A DNA stretch of 64,000 nt from Diadema setosum (taxonomy: Eukaryota; Echinodermata; Echinoidea; Diadematoida; Diadematidae). How positions within the stretch are numbered: the stretch's first letter is position 1; each line of letters starts with the position of its first letter. Position numbers and translations under genes: made by a program. Positions 1 through 11,704 of the stretch are shown here, one piece after another. Location of the stretch: NCBI GenBank assembly GCA_033980235.1, contig CM067064.1, positions 32,331,670 to 32,395,669 on the forward strand, given 5' to 3'. Under the pieces are notes generated by a model, which was not told the origin of the DNA, ran no database searches, and saw nothing but the letters and a program-made list of their open reading frames with translations.

Positions 1-1960
1 AGAATTTTAAGGGTACAAAACCTCTAAACGGATTGTTTATTTCCTGGAACTTCTATAGTAATATTGCTACATTCAGTTAATCCACTGTACATTTTGGCAA
101 ACGTGTGGGTTTTATTCCCTTTAGTTACTGCTGTATCACCCCTAAATGTGATATCAACGCTAAATGTAATATCGACCCTAAATTTAATACACCTTAACCC
201 TAAATGTAATAACAACCCTAAATGTAATACATTTTAACACTAAATGTAATAATCGAGTCAACCCTAAATGTAATACATTTTAACCCTAAATGTAATAACC
301 GGAGACAACCCTAAATGTAATACATGTCAACCCTAAATTTAATATCGACCCTAAATGTAATACATGTCAACCCTAAATGTAATATCGACCCTAAATGTAA
401 TACTTTTTAACCCTAAATGTAATATCGACCCTAAATGTAATACACCTCAACCCTAAATGTATTAACAACCCAAAATGTAATACATATCAACCCTAAATGC
501 AATAACAACTCTAAATGTAATACATTTCAACCCTAAATGTAATATCGACCCTAAATGTAATACACCTCAACCCTAAATGTAATAAAACCCAAAATGTAAT
601 ACATTTCAACCCTAAATGTAATATCGACCCTAAATGTAATACATCTTAACGCTAAACGTAATACCGACCCTAAATGTAATACATCTTAACGCTAAATGTA
701 GTAACTACCCTAAATGTAATACATTCTAACGCTAAATGTAATAACAATCCTTAATGTAATTCATGTCAACCCTATCAAACATAATATATTCAACGCATTC
801 AAATACCACACAAAAAAAAAGGTCCACACAGTAATTTCTCTTGTGCTTCCTCTAATAAACTAAGGCTCAAGTGAAAACTAAGTAAAAGATAATTGAGTAC
901 TTTGTATATTATTTAATTGTAAACTTATTTTTATAAATGCACACGTTACTTACAACATAATCAATTTGCCCTTACGACTGACAAGGTGACGGTATACATG
1001 GTATGGGCAGTTTGTTAAGTCCTCTTAGAGAAGCTGAAAGATATCTAAAAAGAGAAATGAAAAAAAAAAGGATGGCCGAGATAAGATGTGGTTGTTTCTC
1101 TTATCTACTCCATATAGGTTTCTAGGTAGGTAATATTAATCTTCCAATATGAAGGTAACGTGCCTTAGACTGATATAAATGCTTTCTGTGCCGTGTTCTA
1201 TTATAGTCTTTATATACTAAATTTACAAATGAATAATTATGATGCTTTTCACTGATCCCTGTCGATGTATCATACATAATAATGCTGTGTAATCTGTGTG
1301 GAAACGGAATAAATGGAATAAAATGGAATGTAATGAAATTTTCTGCTTACTTTTTTCTCTTTCTCGTCATTCTTTAAGCGGAGCTTCAGGTTTAATTCAA
1401 ACCATTCGTACATAATTCATTGTACATGTACTTTTAAGGTGCATCCATGGGGGCTTAAGTGATAGAAGCTGTGCGCTGAAGTTAAGTCTCCCCATTCTTG
1501 TTTTAATTTGTATTTTGTATCAATTCTTTATTTTTGTGCTTTAGGGAAATTATAGACATTCAAACCTTGCTTTTTAATAAAAAGCAAAATGGTTGAATAT
1601 TCAATTCATCTATCTGACTCGGTGATGACAGTAATTCTTTTTCTTCCCTTTCCCCTCTCTCCGTATCCTTCCTCATCCCCACCTCCCATCTCCGTCCCTC
1701 ACTCCGTCCCTCTTTTTCATTCATTTTCTTGGTTCCACACTTCTCACACCCCCAAATTTCTGTCAATTATGCATCTCTTTGGTCTTTACTTGCCTCACAT
1801 AGTGCTATAGAGTGTGCAGTGAATGCTGTATTCACTTCTTTTTGCAAAGTGTAGTTCTATCTCTTCTTCACCCATGGCCTTCATCCAACTTTTTTTTTTT
1901 TTAGAGCGTGTAAACATGTTCTTAACTGCAACTGTAAGCGTGCATGCAGTGATATTGCTG
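1..1960 (+). repeat. Segmental duplication block, copy 1 (partial)
   Basis: Matches copy 2 at 21.65-23.52 kb in the same order and orientation. Positions 10-115 match 21665-21785 (TTAAGG-TACAAAAC-TCTAAA-GGATTGT, then ATATTG-T-CATT). Positions 830-1350 match 22405-22905 through landmarks such as GTGGTTGTTTCTCTTATCTA and GGTAACGTGCCTTAGAC. Positions 1590-1800 match 23280-23490 (CTATCTGACTCGGTGATGA, TTCTTGGTTCCACACTTCTC, CCCAAATTTCTGTCAATTATG). No gene was found inside. Short open frames here do not agree between the copies, which argues against coding. Confidence 0.8.
140..775 (+). repeat. AT-rich satellite, units containing CCCTAAATGTAATA
   Basis: About 30 tandem units of 18-22 bp, each with the core CCCTAAATGTAATA and alternating spacers of the ATCGA and CATTTCAA types, giving a roughly 40-bp dimeric period. 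Drift such as GCTAAATG and CCAAAATG shows age. The array lies inside duplication copy 1. At the corresponding place copy 2 (21.79-22.40 kb) has a LINE tail and unrelated sequence, so the satellite arose or was inserted after the duplication. Each core contains the telomere-like hexamer CCCTAA, probably by coincidence. Confidence 0.9.
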
Positions 1961-2356
1961 CTTTTAGCCTGTTATGAAAGACGTACGAACCAAAAGGATG
2001 TATTACACAATATTCCTTGTTGTACGAACTAAACTTTAAACAAATACATGCAATTTGTTATTAGAAGAACCCTGGTAAAAAATCAATACATTTTATGACA
2101 ACAAAGGTTTACAGAAGCTACTGAATTATTTCCACACCATGATAGCAAACTACAATGCGACGGAATATCTGCACAGACTTGGCGGACAACTACCATCGTA
2201 AAATGACGTCGTCTTGCATAACCTTCCGAAATAAATTTTCAAATGTTGATATTTTCGTCATCGCATCCCATCCAAGCTCTTTGTCTGTGTGTCTTTCTCT
2301 CAGTCTGTCTATCTGTCTCCCTGTCTCTCATGCGCATGGAATGTGAGTGTGTGTGT

Positions 2357-2404
2357 GGGGGGGGGGGGGGGATCCTTTCCCACTTTTGCTCCCCCCCCCC
2401 CCCC
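2357..2404. repeat. Poly-G run followed by poly-C run
   Basis: About 15 G, 19 mixed bases, then 14 C: two complementary homopolymers that could pair as a hairpin. The surrounding 1960-2540 holds only simple TGTC/TGTG sequence and no recognisable gene. Confidence 0.8.
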
Positions 2405-2539
2405 GACACAGACATTAGGATGCAGAACGGTCACCGTCATGTCAAGTGTAGCTACTTAAAGGCAAATATGTCATGGGGATAGTAATGCCGTTTGTCACAG
2501 CTCCATATCATGGTTGCGGCATTGAAGGCCAGAGATTTG

Positions 2540-3430
2540 AACAATTAACATTTGTCTTTTACGCAACAGTCTATGTACCAATGTGCCAGGGTACAATAAT
2601 TATTTTAAGTACTCTACCATGTGTTCTGCACGGGGTCAAATATCTCTCTTCCATCTTCATCATACACTTATACACCGATCTTCGAAGACTATAGTTCATC
2701 CTGTTTGCAGATGATTCAGATCTGTTTTTCTTTATTTCTTTCTTTCTTTATTCATTTATTTCTTCTCTCCCTGATTCTCTTAATTCCTCCGTACCATTAA
2801 CTCAGAATTAATAAAAGTTTAACACTGGATCAAGGCCGATAAATTACTTTTCCTTAATACAGTATCACTAAATCCACATTCAAGATTTGTAGTAATTCAA
2901 TAGAAACATCGCTGGTGATATATTCATTGATAATATTTCTTTTGAGCAAGTTAATAGCTTGTCATTTCTCGGTATTTATGTCAATAATGCATTTACAGGG
3001 AAAGACCACGTTGACTTTATCTGTAAAGCAATTTCACGTAATACAGTATAGGTGCAATCAATAGACCTTTTTTTCTACAATATACCACGTTAACTACGCT
3101 TTACTTTATCCAGATTATGGAATTTTAGTGTGGGTCAACACGCATCAATTTCATTAGAAAGAAAATATTTCCGGATTTTTTTTTTTCTGCTCATAAAACA
3201 TTTGTTTTCACTGTAGACCCAAAATTTGGAACAGTCTTGACAACACTCTAAATGATGCTCTGACTCTTCCTTCATTTCACAACTGACAAAAAATAGAACA
3301 TAAATCTGTCATCCTCACAAATAAAGAAAAAACCCCAAACAAATATTTTCTTTTTCATTTAAAACTTTTAGAGCACTCGCACAGGAGACCAGTTCGAGCA
3401 CATGTATCCCCGAACCCGTCTCCCATATCC
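2540..3430 (+). pseudogene. Decayed LINE reverse transcriptase fragment
   Basis: Frame-shifting pieces read as the C-terminal half of a non-LTR reverse transcriptase. Around 2575-2690 there are remnants of the 'VP-QGS-LGPLLF-IYINDL' region. At 2698-2735 the translation is ILFADDSDLFFF, the catalytic [FY]ADD motif. Downstream come pieces like HWIKADKLLLN and, near 3095-3135, NYALLYPDYGILVW, the usual 'LxPyLxYGixVW' block. Many stops and indels show long decay, and no ORF survives. The clade cannot be fixed, but the order of motifs fits a Jockey/CR1-like element. The 5' end and 3' tail are not identifiable. Confidence 0.7.
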
Positions 3431-3534
3431 AATCTGGATTACTTTTTAGGCCAGGATGTTGTATAATATGACAACTGTCGCAGGATACAATAAAATCCGA
3501 CGAGAAATGAGGCTGGTATATATCACATACAAGG

Positions 3535-4450
3535 AATATGACATGTCATCCTATAACAGTTTGAACAATGAGAGCGCTGGAAATGACAACTTTTGTTACC
3601 TATAATAATAATAACTCCCTATAAACATCACTAGCAAGTTCGAATAAAATCCGACAAGAAATGTGGCTGATTGAGCATGCACAAGAAATATGACTGGTAT
3701 CCAAGTAGGAGCCCTGAGGGCACCACCACCACAAACCGTTGTGTCCTACATGTAGAATGATCGTCCGTTCACCGATCTTTAGCAAGTCTGAATAAAATCC
3801 CATGAGAAATGAGGTTACATGTAGTATAGCACATATGACATGGCATCCTTAAAAGTCGAAACAATGAGGGCGCTGTCAATGGAAACTTTTGTTACCGAGA
3901 ATAACCCCCACAAACCTCAATAGCAAGTTTGAATAAAATCTGACTAGAAATGTGACTGATAGAGCATGCACAAGAAATGTGACTGGCATCCAAGTTGGAG
4001 CACTGAGGGCACCACCACCACAAGCTGTTGTGTCATACCCTATATACATGTACATGAAGAATGACCATCCTTTCATCGATCCTTACCAAGTCTGACTAAA
4101 ATCCCATGAGAAATGAGGTTACGTAGTATAGCACATACAAGAAATATGATATGGCATCCTTAAAAGTTGGAACAATAAGGGCGCTGGTAATGAAAACTTC
4201 TGTTACCTATATGATAATAATAACTCCCCATAAACCTCAATAGCAAGTTCGAATAAAACCCGACAAGAAATTTTGCTTATACAGCATATACAAGAAATGT
4301 GACATGGCCTCCAATTCGGAACACTGAGAGCGCCGTCACCACAAACTGTTGTGTCCTTCATGTAGAATGACCACCCATACACCTCCTTAGCAAGTCTGAG
4401 TAAAGTCCAGTGAGTAACAATCAAGTTATTGCACAAATAAAAATGTTTGC
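3535..4450. repeat. Tandem repeat, unit about 305 bp, three copies
   Basis: Three consecutive units beginning near 3535, 3840 and 4145. Each contains ATATGACATG-CATCCT, GAACAAT-AGGGCGCTG, AACTTTTGTTACC, AATAGCAAGTT-GAATAAAA, GACAAGAAATGTGGCTGA, GCACCACCACCACAA and GTTGTGTC--CATGTAGAATGA. The shared open frames on the minus strand (LVHALSVTFLVRFYSNL and variants) are products of the repeat, not genes. Related but more diverged sequence continues to about 4860 (AGAAA-AAGGCCAGCG, GGCGGGGGCGGCGCAACGAGG). Confidence 0.85.
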
Positions 4451-4860
4451 AAATTTTGTCCTGATCAGGGTGACCTTTGACACTGTAAAAGGTGGAACAG
4501 TTGAGGCAGCAGTATCAATGTGTAAAGGTGTCTAGATTTGACTATGATACATTTACATACCAAATTTGGATTTAAAAAAAAAAAAAATCGGTCAAGAAAC
4601 AAGGCCAGCGTCGCACACACAAGAAGACCCTGTTAAATTTACCTATTCATATATAAAAACGGAACAAGCGAAGGCGCCATCACCAAAAACAATAGTTGTC
4701 TTTGTTTAACCATAATACATTTCATGCCAAAGTTGAAGATGATCGAAGAAGAAAAGCAACCAGTAGAGCGCTCACAAGAAAATCTCTGCGGCGGGGGCGG
4801 CGCAACGAGGCCAAATCCATAGTATCCTGTGAACTCTGTTCGGGGGATACAAATACCAAG

Positions 4861-5197
4861 TTTTATTAATCTTATTAGTTGCCAAATATTCTGAAAATTT
4901 TATGAACTGTAGGGCATTAGATGTCTAAGCCCCCGTTCCACTATCATGATCTGGACCCCTATTTATACCGATCTATCAGAACGGCGGAGAGCAAAGAAGT
5001 TTGATTCATTTTCAAACATTTTGGTGATACTGAAACCGACAAATTTATTTGGTGACTTTTCATACCATAGAAAAGACGCTAGGATCTTGAAAACACTAAC
5101 ATTTTATTTGGTAGGGCGCCTACTTAAAACATCTTGAGCGGTGTACAAAAACTGTTTCAGATTTATGTACATACAGAATATAAATAATATATATGAA

Positions 5198-5254
<57 letters not shown>

Positions 5255-6216
5255 GATATCATAATGATATCAACTCTCTCATATTACTACCTGATGTTAC
5301 TAGAATATTACTTTCTCCCTGCCTCTTCACCGTTCAACGATACGACTACGATTCTATTATGACTGAGCTCATTCGTGCACGAGGTCTGACAATATGCCGA
5401 CAAGACGGTTAGTCTCCAGCGAAGGCTTTATCTGGACGAAGCTCATCCCTGAATTGCTGTAATCAGAGCATTTTCCATGGTGAACAACAATAGAAAGAAA
5501 CCTGAACGTACAAGTAACAATTATTTGACAATGAATACACCAGCCCACCCATCACGGCTAGATACGTGGCGCCTCTGCCCTATGGTATAAGAGGGCGTGG
5601 CAAAGTTCGCTGTCTCCCCGTCATTGTACGATTATGGCTAAAAGAAAGAGCATTGGGTTGTGCCTTTTTTTATACTAAGAATATCTTAAAAGTTTCCATG
5701 TTATTCACACATTGCATCAAAACATGCACAGTATGATCAGGCTAAGGGAAAGTGCATTCCGATGTCTTTTGTTAATGTTATTGTACATGTATGCTTTACC
5801 AGTGCTTGCCAGAATTCGATGTCATTGACAGAATCTTGGTTTGAAAGTTGTTGTTTTTGTTTTTGTTTTTGTTGGAGTATCCAAGTAATCTGAAGAAAAA
5901 TAGAGAAAAAGAAAACTCACTTTAAACATAAGAAACATACCAAACATTCTTTAATGATGATCAGGGTATTTTGAGTCAGCACAGGTTAACATTGCATTGC
6001 ATAGCATCTTTAACAATGCAAATTGCTCAAATTGCATGGACCATCCCTGAATCTTCAATTTTAAAAGCACTTTCACTAATTCACTTATTTAATCAACTAG
6101 TCCTGGTTTTATGAAAGACTTTTTTTTTTATTTTTTCCAAAGATTCTACAGATTCTCCAATGTGGGGCCTCTGAGCTACCCTGTTGAAGGAGAGGTCCCC
6201 AGGAGCTGGCGGTATA
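4861..6216. other. No gene seen; contains a TA microsatellite
   Basis: A (TA)n run occupies about 5204-5252. The remainder is unstructured AT-rich sequence with short homopolymers. No ORF here has recognisable protein content; the IYIYIY frame at 5141 is just the microsatellite. Confidence 0.7.
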
Positions 6217-6402
6217 CAGGGGTGGATCCAGAAATTCCATAAAGAGTGGGCGCCTTTACAAAATTAAAGGGGGTGGCGCAAGCACCTCTCCCTCCATCTA
6301 TTTTTATTTCTTTTGTATTAAAAAAAAAATAAAAAAAAAATAAATAAATAAAGGGGGAGGGAGGGCGCTCGCCCGGTGCGGTCCTCCCTGGATCCGCCAC
6401 TG
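6217..6402. mobile_element. Short hAT-like inverted-repeat element
   Basis: Starts CAGGGGTGGATCCAG and ends CTGGATCCGCCACTG, imperfect terminal inverted repeats of about 15 bp of the CAGTGGCGGATCCAG type common for hAT elements. It is flanked by GTATA at 6212-6216 and 6403-6407, a possible target duplication shorter than the 8 bp usual for hAT. The inside is AT-rich and G-rich low-complexity sequence with no ORF, so it is non-autonomous. A related solo end is seen near 25170-25215 (GGGGCGGATCTAGCG followed by a G run). Confidence 0.7.
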
Positions 6403-6570
6403 GTATAGGTGCCTATTTGTATCAATATAACATGCTCACTCATGCGCATCCTTGGGATAAAGCTTGCGAAGTTTGGTGAAAATCTGACAAAGCTTTTTCA
6501 AGAAGAAGGCGAAAAATGTGAGAATTGGGCCAAAATTTAGTTCACCCTCCACTCCGGCCCATACCTGTGT

Positions 6571-6710
6571 CCCGTTTCATAAAACTTGTCATCAGTGACA
6601 AGTTGTCATAGATGTGACAAGCCACTGAAATCCTTGCATCTGATTGGCCGAGAGCAAATTTGTCACAGAAATGTGGCAGATGTCACTGATAACAAGTTTT
6701 ATGAAACGGG
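6571..6710. mobile_element. 140-bp MITE with CCCGTTTCATAAAAC termini
   Basis: CCCGTTTCATAAAACTTGTC at the left is mirrored by GACAAGTTTTATGAAACGGG-like sequence at the right (one inserted base), and the inverted match continues through ATCAGTGACA / TGTCACTGAT for about 30 bp. The interior could fold fully into a hairpin. No coding capacity. Confidence 0.85.
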
Positions 6711-7314
6711 CCCCTGATCTGCCATGAACAAAGTTCAAACTGCCGTCATATTTGTACTTACATTCATGGCAATAACTTTACACTATCAATTTAGCCCGAG
6801 GGGAGGGGGGGGGGGGGGAATCATAGATTCCTCAAATTAGGAGAGCATAGGAGGCATGGTACCCATTTACTGTATGTAAAGTATATACAAATTGAGATCT
6901 GATCCCAGAGAGATGCTACGTGCTAAGTTGGGTGAAATCGGAAATAATGTAAGATGTTTCAACACAACGCACAACACACGATGGACACCTGACGATGAAT
7001 GATCTCAACAAGCTCTTTTACCTTGGTACATACATACTGTACATTGATTACAGTAGGCCTATACCGAATTAATTTCAAAGAAAGAGATATGATATAGTAA
7101 TGATTCTTTTTTTTTTTCTTTTTTAAAAGTCCATACAAGAAGGGTGAATCTTTAATACCCCGATCTAGCCATATATCGCATGTCATTGTCATTTTTAAAG
7201 TCAGTTAAATACATTAGTAAAATTACTTTTAAGGTTCCTTATCTCACTTTAAGTGCTGACGATTCCGGGATCATACTGAAATGCACTTTTATGTATCAAA
7301 CGCAAAACTGGATA

Positions 7315-7480
7315 ACATTATTGCATAAATTAACGAGTCTGAATGATGTATAGGGATAGACATTATGTTGTACTTTTTTTAACATGTTCTATAGCATCTA
7401 GGGACTTACCCTTCCATACTCGCTGATTTGAAATTCTGTTTCATAAGGGGTATAAAAAGGGTTATTTCAATCCTGGCATG
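7315..7480 (+). repeat. Local 170-bp repeat, copy 1 of 3
   Basis: Shares with 10565-10735 and 11525-11695 the ordered landmarks ATTATAGGGA-CGA, TGTACTTT, the AGTTCC-GCATCT-GGGACTTAC type, CACTC-CTGATTTGAAAT-CTGT and GG-CATTT. The three copies are in the same orientation and substantially diverged. No function is evident. Confidence 0.6.
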
Positions 7481-7679
7481 CCCCAAATTGGCCATCTATA
7501 TTACATACGGAAAGGAACAATCATGGGGATGTGTTGCACAACTCCCCAAGGAAATGTGTGTGTGCTTTCAGTAGCCTTCTGTGTGTCTTGACAAGTAAAT
7601 AGATAAACATGTATGTTAACCCTTATGTAAAAGGTTAGGATGTGAGAGAAAAGGACAAAAGCGGAATAAAGATGAAAAT

Positions 7680-7775
7680 TATCATAATAGTTATAATGAT
7701 ATTATGCCCATATAACGCATATTTTATGATTCCATCTCAATGCGCTTTGCAATGACGAGAACTACGCACAAAATA
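7680..7775 (-). mobile_element. Remnant of an L2-like LINE 3' tail
   Basis: ATCATAATAG-TATAATGATATTATGC-CATATAACGCAT followed by CAATGCGCTTTGCAATGA resembles the tail of the LINE at 60.26-61.90 kb (ATAATAATAACAAATTCTTA, TATAGCGCATTTC, CAATGCGCTTTACAA). It is strongly diverged and no coding part is left. Confidence 0.45.
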
Positions 7776-8167
7776 AATACAGCTTTCTTATTGTATACCA
7801 CGATACTCAAATGAACATGATATCAAGGCTCAATCAATGACAATGTAACATAAGTTACAACAATGCTCAGATCATCATCTATGATATCGAAAATAAAAAA
7901 AAATAGAACAAAAAAAAAAACGAAGGCCGAAGGGGATGACGAATGAGTTATTGGACAGAAGTATCTAGAAGAAGAAAATTATTCACACTCTCATTAAAGT
8001 TGAAACACATCTTGAAGATGACCCAGCGACATGGACACTACTTTCAACACCGCAATCGCGAGTGGGAAGAGAGAAATGTGGGGGAGAGTGAGTCTAGTTT
8101 TACGGAAAAATTCCATGACTTTGAATAATTACACAGTGCCAACACCATGCTACCAAGGATTAGAACC

Positions 8168-8262
8168 AGCACTGGCTCTGTGGTCTATATATAGTATAGA
8201 CAAGATGCTTGTCTGGAGATCAGTAGGTTGTATGGTCGAATCCTGCTCGAGTATGTATGCCA
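8168..8262 (+). mobile_element. Possible tRNA-derived SINE head
   Basis: TGGCTCTGTGG at 8173 resembles a Pol III A box and GGTCGAATCC at 8234 resembles a B box with one base missing. The 61-bp gap is long but possible for a tRNA with a long variable arm. No clover-leaf with intact stems could be drawn, so this is not a functional tRNA. The body of the putative SINE is undefined. Confidence 0.3.
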
Positions 8263-8489
8263 ATGATTTCTTTTGTCATGGTTAATACTAAAGCACTGAT
8301 CAATTCAGTGCTTATTTTACGCTTATTCAACCAGGTGAAAAGTAAGGCGCAGTGCTTTTTTGGAATTTCCAATAGGGCCAATCTATCTTCTGAAATAATC
8401 TTGGGATTTACTTAGTATCATGAATATTAGGCATCATACGTGTTCTAAATAAAAATGTTTGAAGGTCCAGCAACGACTTACCCCTCCAT

Positions 8490-8710
8490 CAGTGTCTGAC
8501 ATGTGTACAATATGATGGTCCCCTGCATTTCATTTTTATCATTTCCTTTTGCTTCCTTTCATATATGATATTAGTTCTTGAAAAAAAAAATGTATGTAAG
8601 ATCCAAACGTTACGAATATTAGCTGTGTAAATGACTATGTAACTATTTTGTTGATTTGTTGATTTGTATTGATTTTGAAATGCAGAAATAAAAACTGAAC
8701 TGAACTGAAA
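8490..8710 (+). mobile_element. 5'-truncated LINE 3' end, same family as 11.7-12.6 kb
   Basis: Nearly the same sequence as 12392-12582: GATGGTCCCCTGCATTTCAT, TGTATGTAAGATCCAAACG, TTACGAATATTAGCTGTGT, GAAATGCAGAAATAAAAACT, ending in ACTGAACTGAA copies. That short-repeat end is the 3' signature of CR1/L2-type LINEs. Only 3' untranslated sequence is present. Confidence 0.8.
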
Positions 8711-11120
8711 ATATGGTAGTACATGTACGTGCCTGCACCACAGTACACTTTTCAAAGCGACTTGCTGCATAAGCTTGCCTGACGTGACAATTCTTGGAAT
8801 TATGCTTAAACAAAGAATAAACTTATTTACCTATATCAAGTGACCAGAAAGGTATGTCAGTCCAACACTTTGGAAGCCACATAGCATTGTTTTGCATTAG
8901 ATGCATTTATTTGTGTTTCATTCAATATAGTAAAATACCAGACAAGATGTAGCCTACAGGCTAGCATCAATTCCAAGGATTACATGAATAATCATTGTGT
9001 CACATACGTATGCTTATGGCAGTGAACTTAAAACCAATCATGGCAGTTCAGCTGGTAGTCCGCTTGTAGCGTTACATTTAAGCAAATTCACATACGATTG
9101 TGTTTGTTTTCATCATAAAATCACCATCTACAAGTTAAAACCACATTGCATGTTTATTCTTCTCAGGTTTGTGACATTGATAAAGATGTATACAATTAAA
9201 CAAACATCATGGTTGTCATGGTTACTTAAAGTATCGATTTGTAATGTCACAAAATGGAGACATGTGAAAGAAAGAAAACAAATGTCTCATCTGCTTATGA
9301 CGAAAAGTTTGCGAAAATGTAAGTAAACAAAGTGTCAATGTGATTTTGCTTATAGCATCATAACAGATGTTCCAGCAAACGTTCTAGAATATCGTTTTAG
9401 CTTGACCCCCCCCCCCCCTCTCACTATTAGTGAGTCAATGGTCAGTAACGTTTGTAACAATTGTCCAGAGTAATTCCGCAGGTCATTTCACCCTTTCATA
9501 ATTGATAAAATATCTCACGACCTCTGTAATACCTCATTTTTCCCCTTAACAAAATTTGGAGGAAAAAACATATCAAAGGAACCCGCTTAAATTTGCAGTT
9601 AAGTGAATTTAGTGGTTTCCACATAGATGTTTATATTTTAAATGATGGTTTTAGATCTCGTAGAAAGCAACCAAAAAAAAAAAAGAAAAAGAAAAATCCT
9701 GAATTTGAAAAAAAAAAAAGAATTTGCGATTTTTTAACATCCCTGGCATTACTTGATACCTACATTTCTTTTATTGACGGCATCACGTAACTGCGGATTT
9801 GTCCTACGCGCCTCTCGGTACAACTGACCTTTTTCTGCTCATGCGCAAACTGGAAGTCCAAACTGGCCTCTATCATGTATCACTTTTTGTTGGATGGAAA
9901 TAAAGTAATTGTACTGAAAAATCAGAAGTGTTTATCTCATGTTACCCTAAAATGTAAAGAAAATCAATTTAAGCGCAAAAATCGTATGAGAGCAGCTTTC
10001 TTGGAGTTCTTGAAAACACCGTCACTAAGTCGAGTCATCGACGTGCCTGTGCCAGATATTCCACCGCGGCCATCTTATGACGTTTGATGACCCAATACAA
10101 TTTGCTTTTGAAGGAGTCTCAACTCAGTGTAACAAAAGCCTCAGTCCTGTATTACGTCAATATATCATTAAGGGAATAAGTAAGTATATTTTACGCAGAA
10201 TTGCTGTACGAATATACCATTGTCACGTGATTGAGGCATCTCCATACTCATCAGCAATACTCGTGCATGTAATATTCGGTTTATCACACCACTTTGTGCC
10301 TGCCGGGGCCCGGAAGACTCCCGTACAATGTGACCGCTGCCCACTGGGTTGCAGTCGAGTCTCTCCTTTAGATACGCAGTATTATAAGGACACCCATGGC
10401 TCTATCCCGCCTACTGCAACATCTAAATAGAATAATTTATATTAAGTATGAACTAATGTAAGTCTGTCGTGCATGGAACTATAATAACGAGTGAGTGAAT
10501 AGCCTCGCGTGACTATATTCATTCACCGGCCATTATAATCATTTACACGTGAAAATGCACTCTATGGATAAAGCATATTTATCAAATAAACGAATTTGAA
10601 TAATATAGGGACCGATATTGTACTTTATTATTTGATTAAGTTCCGGGATTTAGGGAACTTACTTTCAACACTCACTGATATAAAATCTTGTACCACAAAG
10701 ATGGTGAAAAATGTCCCTAAGACGGGTCATTTCCATAGCACAGGAAACGAGTTTTGCTTTATACGCAGTGTCCTAAAATCCACAAGAGAAGTAAGTATAA
10801 AATAGGTGTTTTTATTTATCTTTTTTTTTATAGTGAGTACAGCCTTTGGTGTATTTTTACAAGGAAATGACTGCATACAAAATGAATATAAATAACGTTA
10901 GAAAAAAAGAATAGAAGTAATATAAAAGAAGAGAACGAAGATGATGAAGAAAACGAAAAGATGTAGAAAAGAGGTAGGGAAACAAAATGAATGGAGATCG
11001 AAGGAGCATTGGAACAAATACCCAAGCACTCCGAAATTGCGACATTGTTATGTTAAGTAGTTCAAAGCGGACAAGGCATCTTAAAATGAAAGAAAGATAT
11101 CATTCAGAGGGGGTGAAGGT
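8711..11120. other. No gene established; unassigned ORFs and a second local repeat copy
   Basis: The longest open frames are 9875-10087 and 10077-10430. The second (117 codons) contains a small Cys cluster, CDRCPLGC, at its end. Neither resembles a family I know, they overlap in different frames, and no matching sequence occurs in the other duplication unit, so I do not call them genes. Positions 9812-9862 match, inverted, the left end of the element at 13.57 kb. 10565-10735 is copy 2 of the 170-bp local repeat described at 7.3 kb. A run of C lies at 9403-9418. Confidence 0.5.
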
Positions 11121-11123
11121 TCA

Positions 11124-11278
11124 GGGCCCCATTTCATAAAATGTTGACACGATAGCAACTCTTGCTGGAATGGCAATTGTCATAGTAACGACAAGAACGA
11201 CAAGAATCCAGCTTCTTGATTGGTTGTTGTCATTCCAGCAGGAGTTGCCATCCTAACATCTTTTGTGAAATGGAGCCC
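11124..11278. mobile_element. 155-bp MITE with GGGC(C)CCATTTCA termini
   Basis: Left GGGCCCCATTTCATAAAATG and right CATCTTTTGTGAAATGGAGCCC-like ends are inverted. The pairing continues inward through GCAACTCTTGCTGGAATG / CATTCCAGCAGGAGTTGC. The termini are of the same class as the element at 6571-6710 but the interior differs. Confidence 0.85.
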
Positions 11279-11524
11279 AGGTGTGAGTTTATTCAATGTC
11301 GGAATTTCGGAGCTTGTACTGAGTATTATTTTGTTTCATGTTCATCGTGTCACTGTCGGCAACCAGGGACAGCCTGGTGGTAGTGTGGCTGCCCAGAAAG
11401 CAGTAGATGACAGGTTTGAGTCACACTGGTTCCCTTTTTGCGATACGTTTGTTAATTTACAGATCAGCAGTAAATCAACAAATTCAATTTGTAGAGGGAG
11501 ACAAATTGAAGAAAATCACACCTG

Positions 11525-11695
11525 AATAGATGATTTATCATTAAAGAAACGCATTTGATTAATGTAGGGACTGGTGTAATACTTTCAAATGATTGATTAA
11601 GTTCCAGCATCTGTGGACCTAACTTCCAACACTCACTGATTTGAAATCCTGTGTCATTAAGAGGATTAAAAAGGTTCCTGTAGACTGGTCATTTA
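11525..11695 (+). repeat. Local 170-bp repeat, copy 3 of 3
   Basis: Best matched to 10565-10735: both have ACG-ATTTGA-TAATGTAGGGAC-type sequence, GATTGATTAAGTTCC or GATTAAGTTCCGG, and CCAACACTCACTGAT followed by AAAT-CTTGT. It ends just before the LINE fragment at 11.7 kb. Confidence 0.6.
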
Positions 11696-11704
11696 AACTT
11701 CTCT

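Noticed and set aside
8168..8262. Functional tRNA gene
   Set aside because: A- and B-box-like motifs exist, but the B box lacks a base and no paired acceptor stem can be formed.
10077..10430. 117-codon ORF ending with CDRCPLGC
   Set aside because: A small Cys cluster hinted at a receptor module, but there are no convincing splice sites, no similarity to gene A or B, and no conserved copy.
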